Below, in pieces: positions 63,970 to 64,000 of a stretch of 64,000 nucleotides of DNA. This DNA comes from Bauldia sp. GTDB taxonomy: Bacteria; Pseudomonadota; Alphaproteobacteria; Rhizobiales; Kaistiaceae. The stretch is taken from NCBI GenBank assembly GCA_026126025.1, contig JAHCJZ010000002.1, forward strand, positions 1-64,000, written 5' to 3'. A program made the position numbers and the translations under genes. The notes under the pieces were generated by a model that saw nothing but the letters and a program-made list of their open reading frames with translations, searched no databases and was not told where the DNA came from. Positions within the stretch are counted from its first letter, which is position 1, and each line of letters starts with the position of its first letter.

Positions 63970-64000
63970 CGCACGGCCCCCTCCCCAAGGAACACCGCCA

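Overview
The window is 64 kb of very GC-rich, densely packed bacterial chromosome. Gene content points to an alphaproteobacterium, probably Hyphomicrobiales: XylR/XylBA/XylFHG in one operon, a rhizobial-style alternative caa3 oxidase cluster, FnrN/FixK-type boxes, a P-II/DUF1538 set and many ABC sugar importers. This placement is inference from gene families, not from a marker gene. I see no rRNA, tRNA, CRISPR, prophage or insertion sequence. Most long second open frames are antisense shadows caused by base composition.

Layout. (1) 0.1-5.0 kb: a DHA2 exporter, a DszC/SfnB-like flavin oxygenase, a DszA/NtaA-like flavin monooxygenase and a divergent glutathione S-transferase, resembling an organosulfur or xenobiotic module. 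(2) 5.1-15.1 kb: a sugar operon with an SGNH hydrolase, a ribose-type ABC importer, an NTF2-like protein, an FGGY pentulose kinase and an L-fucose-isomerase-like protein, with a divergent ROK regulator. (3) 15.1-20.6 kb: a universal stress protein, a SERCA-like Ca2+ P-type ATPase, two overlapping DUF1538 membrane proteins and a P-II-like protein, in one operon. (4) 20.8-30.9 kb: a transaldolase-phosphoketolase fusion, a complete arginine deiminase pathway (arcD, arcA, arcB, arcC), two small proteins and a TVP38-family membrane protein. FNR/ANR-type boxes stand in front of three of these transcription units. (5) 31.0-32.4 kb: a one-lobe solute-binding lipoprotein coupled to an atypical cation-efflux protein. 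(6) 32.5-41.6 kb: a nine-gene, mostly start/stop-overlapping operon. It joins a gluconate/FAD-glucose-dehydrogenase-like flavoprotein system and three c-type cytochromes to a caa3 oxidase with a fused subunit I/III and CtaG. (7) 41.8-44.3 kb: a LuxR regulator divergent from an orphan amide/urea-type binding protein with an attenuator-like leader. (8) 44.5-47.3 kb: a SulP transporter with an FNR-like box, and a flavin oxidoreductase. (9) 47.5-53.6 kb: a sulfotransferase and four glycosyltransferases of different families. (10) 53.7-62.9 kb: a xylose operon (xylR, xylB, xylA, xylF, xylH, xylG) followed by a Gfo/Idh/MocA dehydrogenase and a proline iminopeptidase frame that lacks a normal start codon. 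(11) 63.2-64.0 kb: an unrecognised helical protein.

How it fits together. The most coherent signal is the 15-30 kb block. Fermentative ATP generation from arginine, a fused pentose-phosphate/phosphoketolase enzyme yielding acetyl-phosphate, ion-handling pumps and a stress protein are grouped, and the three energy units share oxygen-responsive operator sequences. It reads as a low-oxygen survival island. The xylose and putative pentulose operons elsewhere in the window would feed xylulose-5-phosphate and ribulose-5-phosphate into the same fused enzyme.
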